Made by a program: the position numbers and the translations under genes. From IMG/VR virus record IMGVR_UViG_3300037492_000149, positions 1-20,015 of that record: a DNA stretch of 20,015 nucleotides; one strand, given 5' to 3'. Below, piece by piece: positions 4,575-12,620 of the stretch. The stretch comes from a virus. The notes beneath the pieces are model-generated. The model made no database searches, was not told where the DNA came from, and saw nothing but the letters and a program-made list of their open reading frames with translations. The stretch's first letter is position 1. Each line of letters starts with the position of its first letter.

Positions 4575-5883
4575 TCTAGGGTATCGTCCTCGTCAGTGGC
4601 AGTACGAGTGCCACATGAGCCGTCAGCGGTTCAACGTCTACGTGCTGCACCGTCGAGCGGGGAAGACGGTGTTGGCGAGCATGAACCTGATTCGTGCCGC
4701 GCAGATGCACACGAAGCAGCTTGGGCAGTTCGCGTATGTCGCGCCCTACTTGAAGCAGGCGAAGACCAACATGTGGTCCCTGCTGAAGCAGCGTCTCGAA
4801 CCGCTGCGGCTTGTGGGCGGCGTCGATGTGAGTGAGGGCGAGTTGCTCGTGCGCTTCGCGAACGGGTCGATCATCCGGCTGTTCGGTGCGGACAATCCAG
4901 ATGCCCTGCGTGGTATCCGCTTGTCGGGCGTCGTGATCGACGAAGTGGCGCAGGTAGAGCCACTGGTGTGGGACGAGATCATCCAGCCAGCCCTTTCGGA
5001 CGAGCTAGGGTGGTCGGACTTCATCGGGACGCCGAAGGGCATCAACCTGTTCTCGCAGTTGTATTTTCAGGCTGAGAACAAGAATGGCTGGAGCCGTCAG
5101 CTTTACACCGTGCATCAGACGCAGGCGATCGACCCCTCCGAAGTAGAGCGGCTGAAGGGCACGATGTCGGACACGGCGTGGCGTCGTGAGTATCTCTGCG
5201 ACTTCTCGGCTGCTGGCGACGATCAGTTGGTGTCGCTGACCGATGTCGAGCAGTCGGCGAAGCGTGTCTACACCGAGCGGGATGTGATGGGTGCTCCCAA
5301 GATCTTCGGCGTGGACCCTGCGCGCTTTGGCGATGACCGTTCGGTGCTGATCATGCGGAGGGGCTTGCAAGCCTTCGACCCGATTGTCTGGCGCGGTCTG
5401 GACAACATGGAGGTGGCGGCGCGTGTCGCGGCGCGCATCGAGGACGAGCGACCGGATGCGGTGTTCATCGACTCTGGTGCTGGTGCTGGCATCATCGACC
5501 GGTTGCGGCAGTTGGGCCTCGATGTGATCGAGGTGCCGTTCGGCGCGAAGGCGTTGAAGGCGGACCAGTATGTGAACCGTCGCGCGGAGATGTGGTGGGA
5601 GATGTCGCAGTGGATCCGCAACGGTGGCGCGATCCCGAATCGGATGGACCTGAAGCAGGAGTTGGCTACGCCGACCTTCTGGTATGACCCGTCAGGGCGC
5701 AGGATTCTGGAGAGTAAGGATGACATCAAGTCGAGGCTAAAGGGTGAGTCGAGTCCCGACATCGCAGATGCGCTCGCTCTCACCTTTGCTGCCCCGGTTC
5801 GCTGCCGCGATGCCTACGAGGAGTATGGCGTCAAGAAGGTGAAGGACCGCAAGTTGGACTTCAACCCATACGACCTCCTGTGA
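4549..5883 (+). CDS. terL: Terminase large subunit (444 aa)
   Basis: ATP-driven DNA packaging motor and nuclease. The N-terminal ATPase has Walker A HRRAGKT (residues 34-40) and Walker B VVIDEVAQ, with Asp131 and Glu132 as the metal and catalytic pair. The C-terminal RNase H-like nuclease has FGVDPARFGDD (Asp256), VFIDSGAGAG (Asp308) and DIADALALTFA (Asp404/Asp407), which fit the metal-binding acids. The length is normal. AGGAGG lies at 4531-4536, 12 bases before the ATG. It partners the small subunit gene upstream and the portal gene downstream, with three small genes in between. All key residues are present, so it is probably functional. Confidence 0.95.
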   Translation: MAAQTQTVDLGYRPRQWQYECHMSRQRFNVYVLHRRAGKTVLASMNLIRAAQMHTKQLGQFAYVAPYLKQAKTNMWSLLKQRLEPLRLVGGVDVSEGELLVRFANGSIIRLFGADNPDALRGIRLSGVVIDEVAQVEPLVWDEIIQPALSDELGWSDFIGTPKGINLFSQLYFQAENKNGWSRQLYTVHQTQAIDPSEVERLKGTMSDTAWRREYLCDFSAAGDDQLVSLTDVEQSAKRVYTERDVMGAPKIFGVDPARFGDDRSVLIMRRGLQAFDPIVWRGLDNMEVAARVAARIEDERPDAVFIDSGAGAGIIDRLRQLGLDVIEVPFGAKALKADQYVNRRAEMWWEMSQWIRNGGAIPNRMDLKQELATPTFWYDPSGRRILESKDDIKSRLKGESSPDIADALALTFAAPVRCRDAYEEYGVKKVKDRKLDFNPYDLL

Positions 5884-6224
5884 AACCTCAACCGTCGCTC
5901 ACTTGGTTCAGCACCCGCAAGAACAGGAAGCGCAAGACGTTCAACGTCGCGTGGGGCGTGTCGCCCGACCTGGACAGCTGGGACTTGCTGATGTGGCAGC
6001 GGACTTGCCAGGAGTTCTGCTTGTTCGACCGTCTTGGCGAGTTGTTCGCCTACTACCGCGACAATCTTCCGGGCGACTTCGACGCTGGCGTCACGACGCC
6101 TGCTGCGGATTCTGGTGAATGCCTGCACTGCCCCGACCATCTCGTGGACAAGGTGCGTGACATAGTGGTGACTGCGCAGGGGCACTTCGCCAAGACATAC
6201 TACGTGGGGGCGCACAATGGGTGA
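5880..6224 (+). CDS. Hypothetical protein (114 aa), GTG start
   Basis: The start is the GTG at 5880, which overlaps the terminase stop in a GTGA junction; the next in-frame ATG is too far in to serve. The N-terminus is basic (RKNRKRK), followed by aromatic-rich sequence (WDLLMWQRTCQEFCLFDRL, then LFAYYRDN). A pair of cysteines lies near residues 81-84 (ECLHC). It has no membrane segment or signal peptide. The family is not recognised. Many podoviruses carry small unassigned genes between terminase and portal. Confidence 0.65.
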   Translation: MKPQPSLTWFSTRKNRKRKTFNVAWGVSPDLDSWDLLMWQRTCQEFCLFDRLGELFAYYRDNLPGDFDAGVTTPAADSGECLHCPDHLVDKVRDIVVTAQGHFAKTYYVGAHNG

Positions 6225-6245
6225 TTCCGAAGGTAGATTCCGCTC

Positions 6246-6695
6246 GTGATCCGACAAGCCGAAAAGTCGGACCTAGACGAACTGGTTGCCTTGGGTGGCC
6301 GGTTCTTTCGGGCTTCTCCGCACTCTGAGTTGATGGCGGTGAAGGATAGTGACATACGCGACGGCTTGAGCAACGTGCTGGAAAGCGGCGTGGTGTTCGC
6401 GGCGGAACTAGACGGCAAGCTGGTCGGGATGTGCGCAGGAGCGATGACTTCGCTTTGGTTCTCGCCTTCCGTCCAGGTCGCTACCGAGTTGGCGTGGTGG
6501 GTTGACCCAGAGCATCGAACGGGACCTAGCGGCTTGAAGTTGCTGTTGTCGTTCGAGGCGTGGGGCATCCGCAACGGTGCGAAGTTCATCTGCATGACCG
6601 ACCTGATGACGGACGGCGCGCAGGCTGACAACAAGTCGCTGTTCCAGAAGCTCGGATACCGGGCGATGGAGCGAGCGATGGTGAGGGAGGTCTGA
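6246..6695 (+). CDS. GNAT-family N-acetyltransferase (149 aa)
   Basis: GTG start at 6246 with GAAGGT upstream. The N-terminus MIRQAEKSDLDELVAL is the usual first strand and helix of a GNAT fold. The central strand GVVFAAELDGKLVGMCAGAM leads to ELAWWVDPEHRTGPSGLKLL, which fits the acetyl-CoA-binding motif A in a phage-type variant (R-T-G-P-S-G-L). The C-terminal NKSLFQKLGYRAMERAMVRE matches the late motif with Gly-Tyr. GNAT genes of this type often sit beside terminase and portal genes in podoviruses. The substrate is unknown; it could be a virion protein, a host protein or a small molecule. The stop is directly followed by the next ATG. Confidence 0.85.
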   Translation: MIRQAEKSDLDELVALGGRFFRASPHSELMAVKDSDIRDGLSNVLESGVVFAAELDGKLVGMCAGAMTSLWFSPSVQVATELAWWVDPEHRTGPSGLKLLLSFEAWGIRNGAKFICMTDLMTDGAQADNKSLFQKLGYRAMERAMVREV

Positions 6696-7022
6696 ATGGG
6701 TGGGTTCTCTTCGTGGGCATCTATTTTTGGTGGTAGTACCGTCGCACAGGTCCAGCAGTCCCGCGATCAGCGCAAGCTCCAGAAGCAGGCGTTGAACGAG
6801 CAGAAGGCACTACAGGAGAAGGCTCTCGCCGCCGCGAACAAGCAGGCTCGGCTCAACGAGGCCGAGTTGGCGAAGGCGAACCAGAAGCAGCCCGACATGC
6901 TTGAGCTACTGACCGGTGCCCAGCGCGCAGGCAACGCAGGACCATCAACGATGCTCACCGGCTCGAAGGGCTTGGACCCGCTCAAGATGAAGTTGCAACG
7001 CCCTAGCCTCTTGGGAGAGTAA
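6696..7022 (+). CDS. Conserved small virion-cluster protein with coiled coil (108 aa)
   Basis: The ATG directly follows the previous stop, with GGGAGG at 6685-6690. The N-terminus is Gly/Ser-rich. Residues 20-65 are a Gln/Lys/Ala-rich coiled coil (QQSRDQRKLQKQALNEQKAL). The C-terminal part (MLELLTGAQRAGNAGPSTML) matches, from memory, a short protein found next to the connector gene in many podoviruses. Its role is not established; it might be a minor head or ejection protein. It overlaps the connector gene by one base (TAATG). Confidence 0.7.
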   Translation: MGGFSSWASIFGGSTVAQVQQSRDQRKLQKQALNEQKALQEKALAAANKQARLNEAELAKANQKQPDMLELLTGAQRAGNAGPSTMLTGSKGLDPLKMKLQRPSLLGE

Positions 7023-8734
7023 TGGAATCACCCGCCAACGGTCAGCGTCCTCGGCGCGACAAGATCCTCACGAGGTGGTCCGCACTCAAGAGCGAGCGGG
7101 CTTCGTGGGTGTCGCACTGGCAAGAGATCTCGGACTACATCGTCCCTCGCGCCGGTCGCTTCTTCGTGCAGGACCGCAACCGTGGCGAGAAGAGGCACGG
7201 CAAGATCTACGACAGCACGGCGACGTTGGCGATGCGGATCCTCGGTGCGGGCATGATGGCTGGCGCATCGAGCCCTGCTCGTCAGTGGTTCCGGCTCTCT
7301 ACGTCCGACCCAGATGTCAACTACTACTACCCGGTCAAGGTGTGGTTGGATGACGTAACGCGGCGGATGCAGGCAGTGTTCCATCGGTCGAACACGTATC
7401 GCACGCTGCACACGATGTATGAGGACTTGGCGACGTTCGGCACTTCGGTGTCGGTCATGTTGCCAGACTACGAAGGGGTGATTCACCACTTCCCTATCCC
7501 GGTAGGCGAGTTCGCGCTCGCGAGCAACTACAAAGGCCAGATCGACACTTGCTACCGCGAGTTCGACAAGACGGTCGCCGAGTTGGTGAAGGAGTTCGGC
7601 TACGACAAATGCACGCTCAACACGCGGCAGATGTATGACCGTGGCGAACTTGATCGGTGGGTGTCCATCATCCATGCGATCGAGCCGCGTGCTGACCGCG
7701 ACCACACCAAGTCCGACAGCAAGAACATGCCGTGGCGCTCGTGTTACTTCGAGATCGGCGCGGACCCTGGTCAGTATCTGCGCGAGTCTGGCTTCAAGTA
7801 TTTCCCGGTGCTCGCGCCGCGCTGGGCGGTGAACGCTGGCGACATCTACGGCCACAGTGCTGGCATGGAAGCCTTGCCGTTCGTGAAGCAGTTGCAGCAC
7901 CAGCAGCTGCGCAAGGCGCAAGGCATCGACTACATGACTCGTCCGCCGCTCCAGGTGCCGACGAGCATGAAGAACCGGGACCTCGACACGTTGCCAGGAG
8001 GCATCTCGTTCGTCGATGGTGCGTCGGCGCAGGCTGGCATCCGCACTTCGTTCGAGACGAAGCTCGACCTCAACTACATGTTGGCGGACATTCAGGACGT
8101 TCGCGCCGGTATCCGCGCGTCGTTCTACGCCGACCTGTTCTTGATGCTGGCGAACGCGCCGGTCAACTCGCGCATGACGGCGACTGAGGTTGCGGAGCGT
8201 CACGAGGAGAAGTTGTTGATGCTCGGCCCGGTGTTGGAGCGTCTGCACAACGAACTGCTCGCGCCGCTGATCGACCTGACGTTCAACTACATGTGGGACG
8301 CCGGTCTGATCCCGCCGCCGCCTCGCGAGATCCAAGGCATGGACCTGAAGCCCGACTTCGTGTCGATGCTCGCCCAGGCGCAGAAAGCGGTGTCGGCGAA
8401 CGCGATGGACAAGTTCCTCGGTGTCCTCGGCATCATCGGGCAGTTGAAGCCAGAATCGGTAGACAAGCTCAACGCCGACGAGTTGATCGACAACTACGCC
8501 GACGTTCTCAGCATCCCGCCGCAGATCGTCATGTCGGACGAGCAGATCCAAGACCTCCGCGCCGCGCGTGCAGAAGCGCAGGCTGCGAAGGAGCAGTCGG
8601 CGGCAATGGAGCAGCAGGCTGCGTCGATCAACGACCTCGCCTCTGCGCAGACATCGCAGCCGTCCGCCCTCACCGACGCGGTGTCCATGTTCAGCGGTTA
8701 CTCGACTGCCCCGCCCCCCGCCGCAAACGCCTAA
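7022..8734 (+). CDS. Head-to-tail connecting (portal) protein (570 aa)
   Basis: The dodecameric portal forms the packaging channel and the tail attachment site. The length and sequence fit the bacteriophage head-to-tail connecting family: an N-terminal region with WQEISDYIVPRAGRF and ILGAGMMAGASSPARQWFRL, the central PVLAPRWAVNAGDIYGHSAG segment typical of this family, and TEVAERHEEKLLMLGPVLER. The C-terminal 60 residues are Ala/Gln-rich and probably the helical barrel or crown. The start overlaps the previous stop by one base, with GGGAGA upstream. It works with the terminase (packaging) and with the adaptor domain encoded at 15024-17192. Confidence 0.95.
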   Translation: MESPANGQRPRRDKILTRWSALKSERASWVSHWQEISDYIVPRAGRFFVQDRNRGEKRHGKIYDSTATLAMRILGAGMMAGASSPARQWFRLSTSDPDVNYYYPVKVWLDDVTRRMQAVFHRSNTYRTLHTMYEDLATFGTSVSVMLPDYEGVIHHFPIPVGEFALASNYKGQIDTCYREFDKTVAELVKEFGYDKCTLNTRQMYDRGELDRWVSIIHAIEPRADRDHTKSDSKNMPWRSCYFEIGADPGQYLRESGFKYFPVLAPRWAVNAGDIYGHSAGMEALPFVKQLQHQQLRKAQGIDYMTRPPLQVPTSMKNRDLDTLPGGISFVDGASAQAGIRTSFETKLDLNYMLADIQDVRAGIRASFYADLFLMLANAPVNSRMTATEVAERHEEKLLMLGPVLERLHNELLAPLIDLTFNYMWDAGLIPPPPREIQGMDLKPDFVSMLAQAQKAVSANAMDKFLGVLGIIGQLKPESVDKLNADELIDNYADVLSIPPQIVMSDEQIQDLRAARAEAQAAKEQSAAMEQQAASINDLASAQTSQPSALTDAVSMFSGYSTAPPPAANA

Positions 8735-8752
8735 GACAGCTACAGGAATACC

Positions 8753-9133
8753 ATGGCAGAAGTTACCCCTACCATCACGCCCATCTCGCAGACTGGCGGT
8801 CGCCTCGTCACCTGGGCTCTCTCTCCGAACAACCCAGATAACGGTGTCGGCGTGTTCGTCGGCGCAGCGACGGATGTGGCATTCACGGTGAACATCACCG
8901 CAGCATTCAGCATCGGGACGCTTACGTGGCAAGGTAGCCACGACAACTCGACCTGGGCCACGCTCAATAACAAGGCTGGCAGTGCGGTTATCGCGACCTA
9001 CACTGGCTCTTCCGCAGGCATGTTGTTGTGGGGCACGACCGGCTCGATGCCGCTCTACATCCGCCCAAGCACCACCGGAGGAGCCGCTTCGTCGGCCTGC
9101 ACTGCCATCCTGCACATCAAGGACAAGCAGTAG
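8753..9133 (+). CDS. Probable virion surface/decoration-type beta protein (126 aa)
   Basis: ATG start behind ACAGGA. The protein is rich in Thr, Gly, Ala and Ser and apparently all beta. Core words are FTVNITAAFSIGTLTWQGSH, DNSTWATLNNKAG and PLYIRPSTTGG. The pattern 'strand - TW-GSNDGTxW-xL - YIRP' is common in small phage structural or carbohydrate-binding-like domains that decorate heads or fibers. I infer a surface virion role from composition and from its place between the portal and capsid genes. It has no signal peptide. Confidence 0.6.
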   Translation: MAEVTPTITPISQTGGRLVTWALSPNNPDNGVGVFVGAATDVAFTVNITAAFSIGTLTWQGSHDNSTWATLNNKAGSAVIATYTGSSAGMLLWGTTGSMPLYIRPSTTGGAASSACTAILHIKDKQ

Positions 9134-9142
9134 TCAGAAGCG

Positions 9143-9337
9143 ATGACGATGCCGCATGAACGGTTGAACGCCTTGCATTTCGCGAGGCGTTTCCTTCTGG
9201 ACCTTCTGGACCCGAGCAAGACTCCGAAGGTCCCGCGAGAGGTGCGCCGCCGCGCTTCGGCTGCACTCAAGCATTTCCCGTTCGACTTTGAGCTAGATGC
9301 GCTCAAGAACCACAAGCTCTTCAAGGATCCACTGTGA
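9143..9337 (+). CDS. BPSL0761-like small protein (64 aa)
   Basis: ATG at 9143 (a second ATG at 9149) with a weak AGAAG site. The sequence pattern, MTMPHERLNALHFARRFLLD, then LLDPSKTPKVPREVRRRASA, then LKHFPFDFELDAL, matches from memory the BPSL0761 family of small conserved proteins frequent in podoviruses and proteobacterial prophages. The family's function is unknown. Its stop overlaps the GTG start of the next gene (GTGA). Confidence 0.7.
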   Translation: MTMPHERLNALHFARRFLLDLLDPSKTPKVPREVRRRASAALKHFPFDFELDALKNHKLFKDPL

Positions 9338-11262
9338 AAGCCATTCTAGCCTTCTTCCTTCTCGTCGCCGCTGCCTTCGCGCAGAAGTCACAGATCATCT
9401 TCCAGAACCTCGCGACTGCACGTCAGACGGCATGGGTGTTTGTCGGTATCCCCACATCCCACTTGCTTCCTCGCAAGGCTGGCTACCTGACGGACAGCGA
9501 GACCATCAAAGCTCCATACGTCCGCGAGGAGCGCGGCATCCGAGTGCTGGTGTCGCTTGCTGCTGGGCAGACTGTTGCTCTGACCGCAAACGATGCTGAC
9601 GGCATTCCTGAGCCGTTTGCGTTTCACCCTGCCATCAGTAGCAACCTACTCGCCATCGCACCGTCGTTCTTCCTTGGAGACGAAGCGCCAACACCTCCGA
9701 CGCTGGATCTAGTCCGTGCCTCCGCAGCGGCACAGGTATGGCGCATCCGCGCCCACTGGCCCACCAAGAAGGTGACGGTCGATTGCTGGGCCACCGTTTT
9801 GAGCGGCTCGCCTGTGGTCGAGTTCGTGACCCACGCCGTCTACGGGACCACGTCAAACGACGGTCAAGCCCAGGTGGCGACGTTCTCTGAGTTGTCGATG
9901 GTGAGTGCCGCGAAGTTGCACCCTGACTTCGTGCAGCGCAACGGTGGTTCGCTGGCAAGCTGGAGCGCAGGGCCAAAGTGGACGCTCACGCTCGTGGCCG
10001 CAGGAACGCGCTGGCACCGCGCCAGTCGCTTTGAGACGAGGGGGGCTATCCTTGCCATGCCCGACGAGGTTCGCGAGCAAGCAAGGCCCATGCAGGGGCT
10101 CTACACCGGCTGGCAGGGCTCGTGGATGGCCCTCGGCCAGATCCCCGCGCAGACGGCGGACATGGTGCCGTTCCGCGCGCAGTTGCGCGCCGCATACCTG
10201 AACCCGCAGTGGGGGGCATATTCGCAGTCTCGCCCTCGTGCGCAGATGCAGACTTCTGGCACGACCGGCGAGCAGCCTGATTTCGGATGGGCCAGCGACC
10301 TCGCCGTGGTCACCAACGAGCCGTGGGAGATCCACGACGCGCTATGGCAGTGCCAGTCGTTCGCCCAGAGGCCGACCGGCAACCGCGAACCCGGTGGTGC
10401 GCCGATGCAGGCACGCTTGCATCCGAAGGCAGAGACAATCAACCAGCGGCCCGATCTTGGGTGGGGACCGGAGGACCGCCTCGGCTGGCCGGGTGTCAAC
10501 CAGATCGGCTGGATTCCAGCACCATCGACGGTTCTCTGGACTACGAGCGACGATCAGCATAGAGCCGACAACCTGCTTCACGCGACCCTCGCGCTGACCC
10601 GCGACCCGGCGTTGGAAGCGATCGTTGCCGATCACATCCAGCTCGACCAGACCGACTGGTATCTGAAGAACGACGCGCCGCCGTCGCCTCGCGCTGTCGG
10701 TCGGTTGGGCTTGACGCGAGCCAACCAACTGTGGCTCGGATTCGCCGACGCACAGGCAACGCTGCGCGATGGTCTCGACGCTGCCGCTCGTAAGTGGCCG
10801 GTGGGCCAAGAACCTGCGATCGAAGAGGCCAAATACGGCTGGCAGATGAGCGACGGCAGCGGGCCGGTCTACGGCTGGCAACCGTGGCAGAAGGCCATCG
10901 AACTCGGCGGGTTCCGGGCCGCTGCGATGGTCACGAAGGACCCGCGCTACATGGCAGCGAGTCGATCACTTGCGATCGCTTGCGTGCAGCAAGGATGGAA
11001 GGAAGTGGGCACTGCCTACTGGCACGCCTACGCGCTGCGTTGGACACCCGATGCGCCGCGTTGGCCTACCGCGCTGAACCGCGACAACGAAGGCTGGACC
11101 GACGATGTCTACGTGTCGAGCGCCGCTGCGTCGTGGACGGTCGCCGCGTGTGTCTTGCTTGCCGACGAGAAGACTCCTGTCGGCATCCAAGCCAAGCGTG
11201 TCGTGACGTTCATGGGTGCGCCGAAGAACGCGAGCGAGTCGAGGTGGAGGGCGATTCGTTGA
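9334..11262 (+). CDS. Large Trp-rich protein with N-terminal signal peptide (642 aa)
   Basis: GTG start at 9334, overlapping the previous stop. The N-terminus is a textbook Sec signal peptide: MKAILAFFLLVAAAFA with an A-F-A cleavage site before QKSQ. The mature part begins with beta-rich sequence (residues 17-240, including a long TLDLVRASAAAQVWRIRAHW stretch). The second half is helical with many Gly-Trp words (GWQGSW, LGWPGVNQIGW, YGWQPWQKA) and pairs of helices such as ADNLLHATLALTRDPALEAI and FRAAAMVTKDPRYMAASRSL, which look like an (alpha/alpha)-toroid as in some polysaccharide lyases and glycosidases. I count 30 Trp residues. An exported protein in the middle of a virion operon is unusual. 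Function unknown; a glycan-active or envelope-directed role is inference. Confidence 0.8.
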   Translation: MKAILAFFLLVAAAFAQKSQIIFQNLATARQTAWVFVGIPTSHLLPRKAGYLTDSETIKAPYVREERGIRVLVSLAAGQTVALTANDADGIPEPFAFHPAISSNLLAIAPSFFLGDEAPTPPTLDLVRASAAAQVWRIRAHWPTKKVTVDCWATVLSGSPVVEFVTHAVYGTTSNDGQAQVATFSELSMVSAAKLHPDFVQRNGGSLASWSAGPKWTLTLVAAGTRWHRASRFETRGAILAMPDEVREQARPMQGLYTGWQGSWMALGQIPAQTADMVPFRAQLRAAYLNPQWGAYSQSRPRAQMQTSGTTGEQPDFGWASDLAVVTNEPWEIHDALWQCQSFAQRPTGNREPGGAPMQARLHPKAETINQRPDLGWGPEDRLGWPGVNQIGWIPAPSTVLWTTSDDQHRADNLLHATLALTRDPALEAIVADHIQLDQTDWYLKNDAPPSPRAVGRLGLTRANQLWLGFADAQATLRDGLDAAARKWPVGQEPAIEEAKYGWQMSDGSGPVYGWQPWQKAIELGGFRAAAMVTKDPRYMAASRSLAIACVQQGWKEVGTAYWHAYALRWTPDAPRWPTALNRDNEGWTDDVYVSSAAASWTVAACVLLADEKTPVGIQAKRVVTFMGAPKNASESRWRAIR

Positions 11263-11606
11263 GCGGTCACCTAGAGCACGCGCCAGAGTTCATGCAGTTG
11301 GCTGGCATCGATCCTGACACCGCGAAGCTGATAATGAAGCGGCTCAAAAAGGGTCACAAGGAGTATGGTGATGCAAGCTACGAATTGCCTCCACCTTCGC
11401 TGTTTGCCGAGATTGAGCAAGAAGCGCAGGATCTTGTCGGCTGGCCTTTCATCATGTGGCGCAAGATGCAGTTGATACTGCAAGACAACAGGTCAGCACC
11501 TGCCAAGCTTTATGCTGAAGAGGTTGCGAAGGCTATGGTGCTCGTTGCCGCCGATGCTGGCGTCATGCTTGAGCACATTCGCGAACTGAAAACTCAGTTC
11601 ACGTAA
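11259..11606 (+). CDS. Small helical protein, possibly MazG-like (115 aa), TTG start
   Basis: The start is the TTG at 11259, overlapping the previous stop (TTGA), with GGAGG about 12 bases upstream. The frame is open further left but only as a shadow of the upstream gene. Residues 30-66 read KKGHKEYGDASYELPPPSLF, then AEIEQEAQDLVGWPFIMW. The E51-x3-E55-x2-D58 cluster in a helix after a 'YGD' word recalls all-alpha NTP pyrophosphohydrolases (MazG-type), which degrade or house-clean nucleotides. The second half is helical without a clear second acidic motif, so the enzyme assignment is tentative. Confidence 0.6.
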   Translation: MSGHLEHAPEFMQLAGIDPDTAKLIMKRLKKGHKEYGDASYELPPPSLFAEIEQEAQDLVGWPFIMWRKMQLILQDNRSAPAKLYAEEVAKAMVLVAADAGVMLEHIRELKTQFT

Positions 11607-11651
11607 TCGAGGGGGCGCATATTATTCCACGAGGGGGGTAATTTCCCGCCC

Positions 11652-11993
11652 GTGGTCCAATACGACCCGCACGACCTTGGAAGCGAAACTCGCGTTCGCG
11701 AGCAAAAGCAAGCTCGCGACCGTTTTGATGCTGAAGGTGATGCGGCTCTCGTGCGCTGGATTATGAGCGGCAAACGTGGACGTGCGTTCATGTGGTGGCT
11801 GCTCTCCGAGTCTGGCATCTGGCGCTCGTCGTTCAACCCCAACGCTATTCAGATGGCGTTTGCAGAGGGTAATCGGAACTTCGGGCTGAAGGTGCTTGAA
11901 CAAATCCACATCGCTTGCCCCGAACTGGAGGCAACGATGCGCGAGGAGAACAAGAATGGCAGAGTCGATGCTGACGCAGAGCGAGCAAACTAA
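11652..11993 (+). CDS. Bbp19-like phage protein (113 aa), GTG start
   Basis: GTG at 11652 with GAGGGGGG about 13 bases upstream. The core GRAFMWWLLSESGIWRSSF, then NPNAIQMAFAEGNRNFGLKV, then LEQIHIACPEL matches the Bbp19 family of Bordetella phage BPP-1 and relatives (pattern GR-F-W-LL---G-F--SF----A---AF-EG-RN-GL). The gene normally sits just upstream of scaffold and capsid genes, as here. Its exact role is not established. It overlaps the scaffold gene by 38 bases. Confidence 0.85.
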   Translation: MVQYDPHDLGSETRVREQKQARDRFDAEGDAALVRWIMSGKRGRAFMWWLLSESGIWRSSFNPNAIQMAFAEGNRNFGLKVLEQIHIACPELEATMREENKNGRVDADAERAN

Positions 11994-12609
11994 CACCGCT
12001 ACTGCGGCAGATACTAAGCCTGTCACCGGAGCGCCGGAACAGGGTCAGCAGCAGAAGGCTGAGGGTCAGAATCCGAAGGGGGACACCAACTCCACCTCGG
12101 ATCAGCAGAAGGGAGATTCCACCGCAAAGGCTCAGGCAGATGCGGCTCCGTATGAGGTCAAGACGCCGGAAGGTGTTGACTTCGATGCGGATGTACTCAA
12201 GTCGTACACGGACATCGCCAACAAGCTGAAGCTGCCACAAGAAGCCGCGCAGAAGATGCTGGAGCAGATCGCCCCTCGAATGAAGGAGCGTGCTGAACAG
12301 CAGATGAAGGAAGTGCAGGACCAGTGGCTTGACGCCAGTAAGTCGGACAAGGAGTTCGGCGGCGACAAGCTGAATGAGAACCTGTCGGTAGCCAAGAAGG
12401 CTCTCGACCAGTTCGGAACCCCTGCCCTCCGCGCGCTGCTCGATGAGTCTGGCCTGGGGAATCACCCTGAGATCATCAGGGCCTTCTTCAAGGCCGGGAA
12501 AGCGATCAGTGAGGACTCCATCGTCACGGCATCGAAACAGGGGGTCAAGTCTGACTCCCCGATGACGTTCAACGATCTCGCGGAGACCCTCTACCCCTCA
12601 AAGAAGTGA
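11956..12609 (+). CDS. Head scaffolding protein (217 aa)
   Basis: I choose the ATG at 11956 (AGGAG at 11943-11947), although the frame is open from 11896; translation upstream of 11956 is atypical (Arg/Cys-rich). The N-terminal 60 residues are Gln/Thr/Lys low complexity (EQGQQQKAEGQNPKGDTNST). Residues 70-125 are a helical, coiled-coil-prone region (LPQEAAQKMLEQIAPRMKER), and the C-terminus contains the NHPEIIRAFFKAGKAISED segment typical of podovirus scaffold/capsid assembly proteins. It lies directly upstream of the major capsid gene, as usual. It would guide capsid assembly and leave or be degraded before DNA filling. Confidence 0.82.
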   Translation: MAESMLTQSEQTNTATAADTKPVTGAPEQGQQQKAEGQNPKGDTNSTSDQQKGDSTAKAQADAAPYEVKTPEGVDFDADVLKSYTDIANKLKLPQEAAQKMLEQIAPRMKERAEQQMKEVQDQWLDASKSDKEFGGDKLNENLSVAKKALDQFGTPALRALLDESGLGNHPEIIRAFFKAGKAISEDSIVTASKQGVKSDSPMTFNDLAETLYPSKK

Positions 12610-12620
12610 GCTTCTGAACC

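Noticed and set aside
6217-6249. Ten-codon frame between the genes ending at 6224 and starting at 6246
   Set aside because: Although it couples neatly (its TGA overlaps the GTG start), it is too short to support as a gene; it may only aid reinitiation.
7028-9115. Very long open frame on the reverse strand (695 codons)
   Set aside because: It mirrors the portal gene in GC-rich sequence, is dominated by Arg/Val/His runs, and has no ribosome site or recognisable domain; the portal on the forward strand is certain.
10794-11258. Frame upstream of the TTG at 11259 as part of the small helical protein
   Set aside because: It is an Arg-rich shadow of the signal-peptide gene; the GGAGG site and the TTGA overlap favour 11259.
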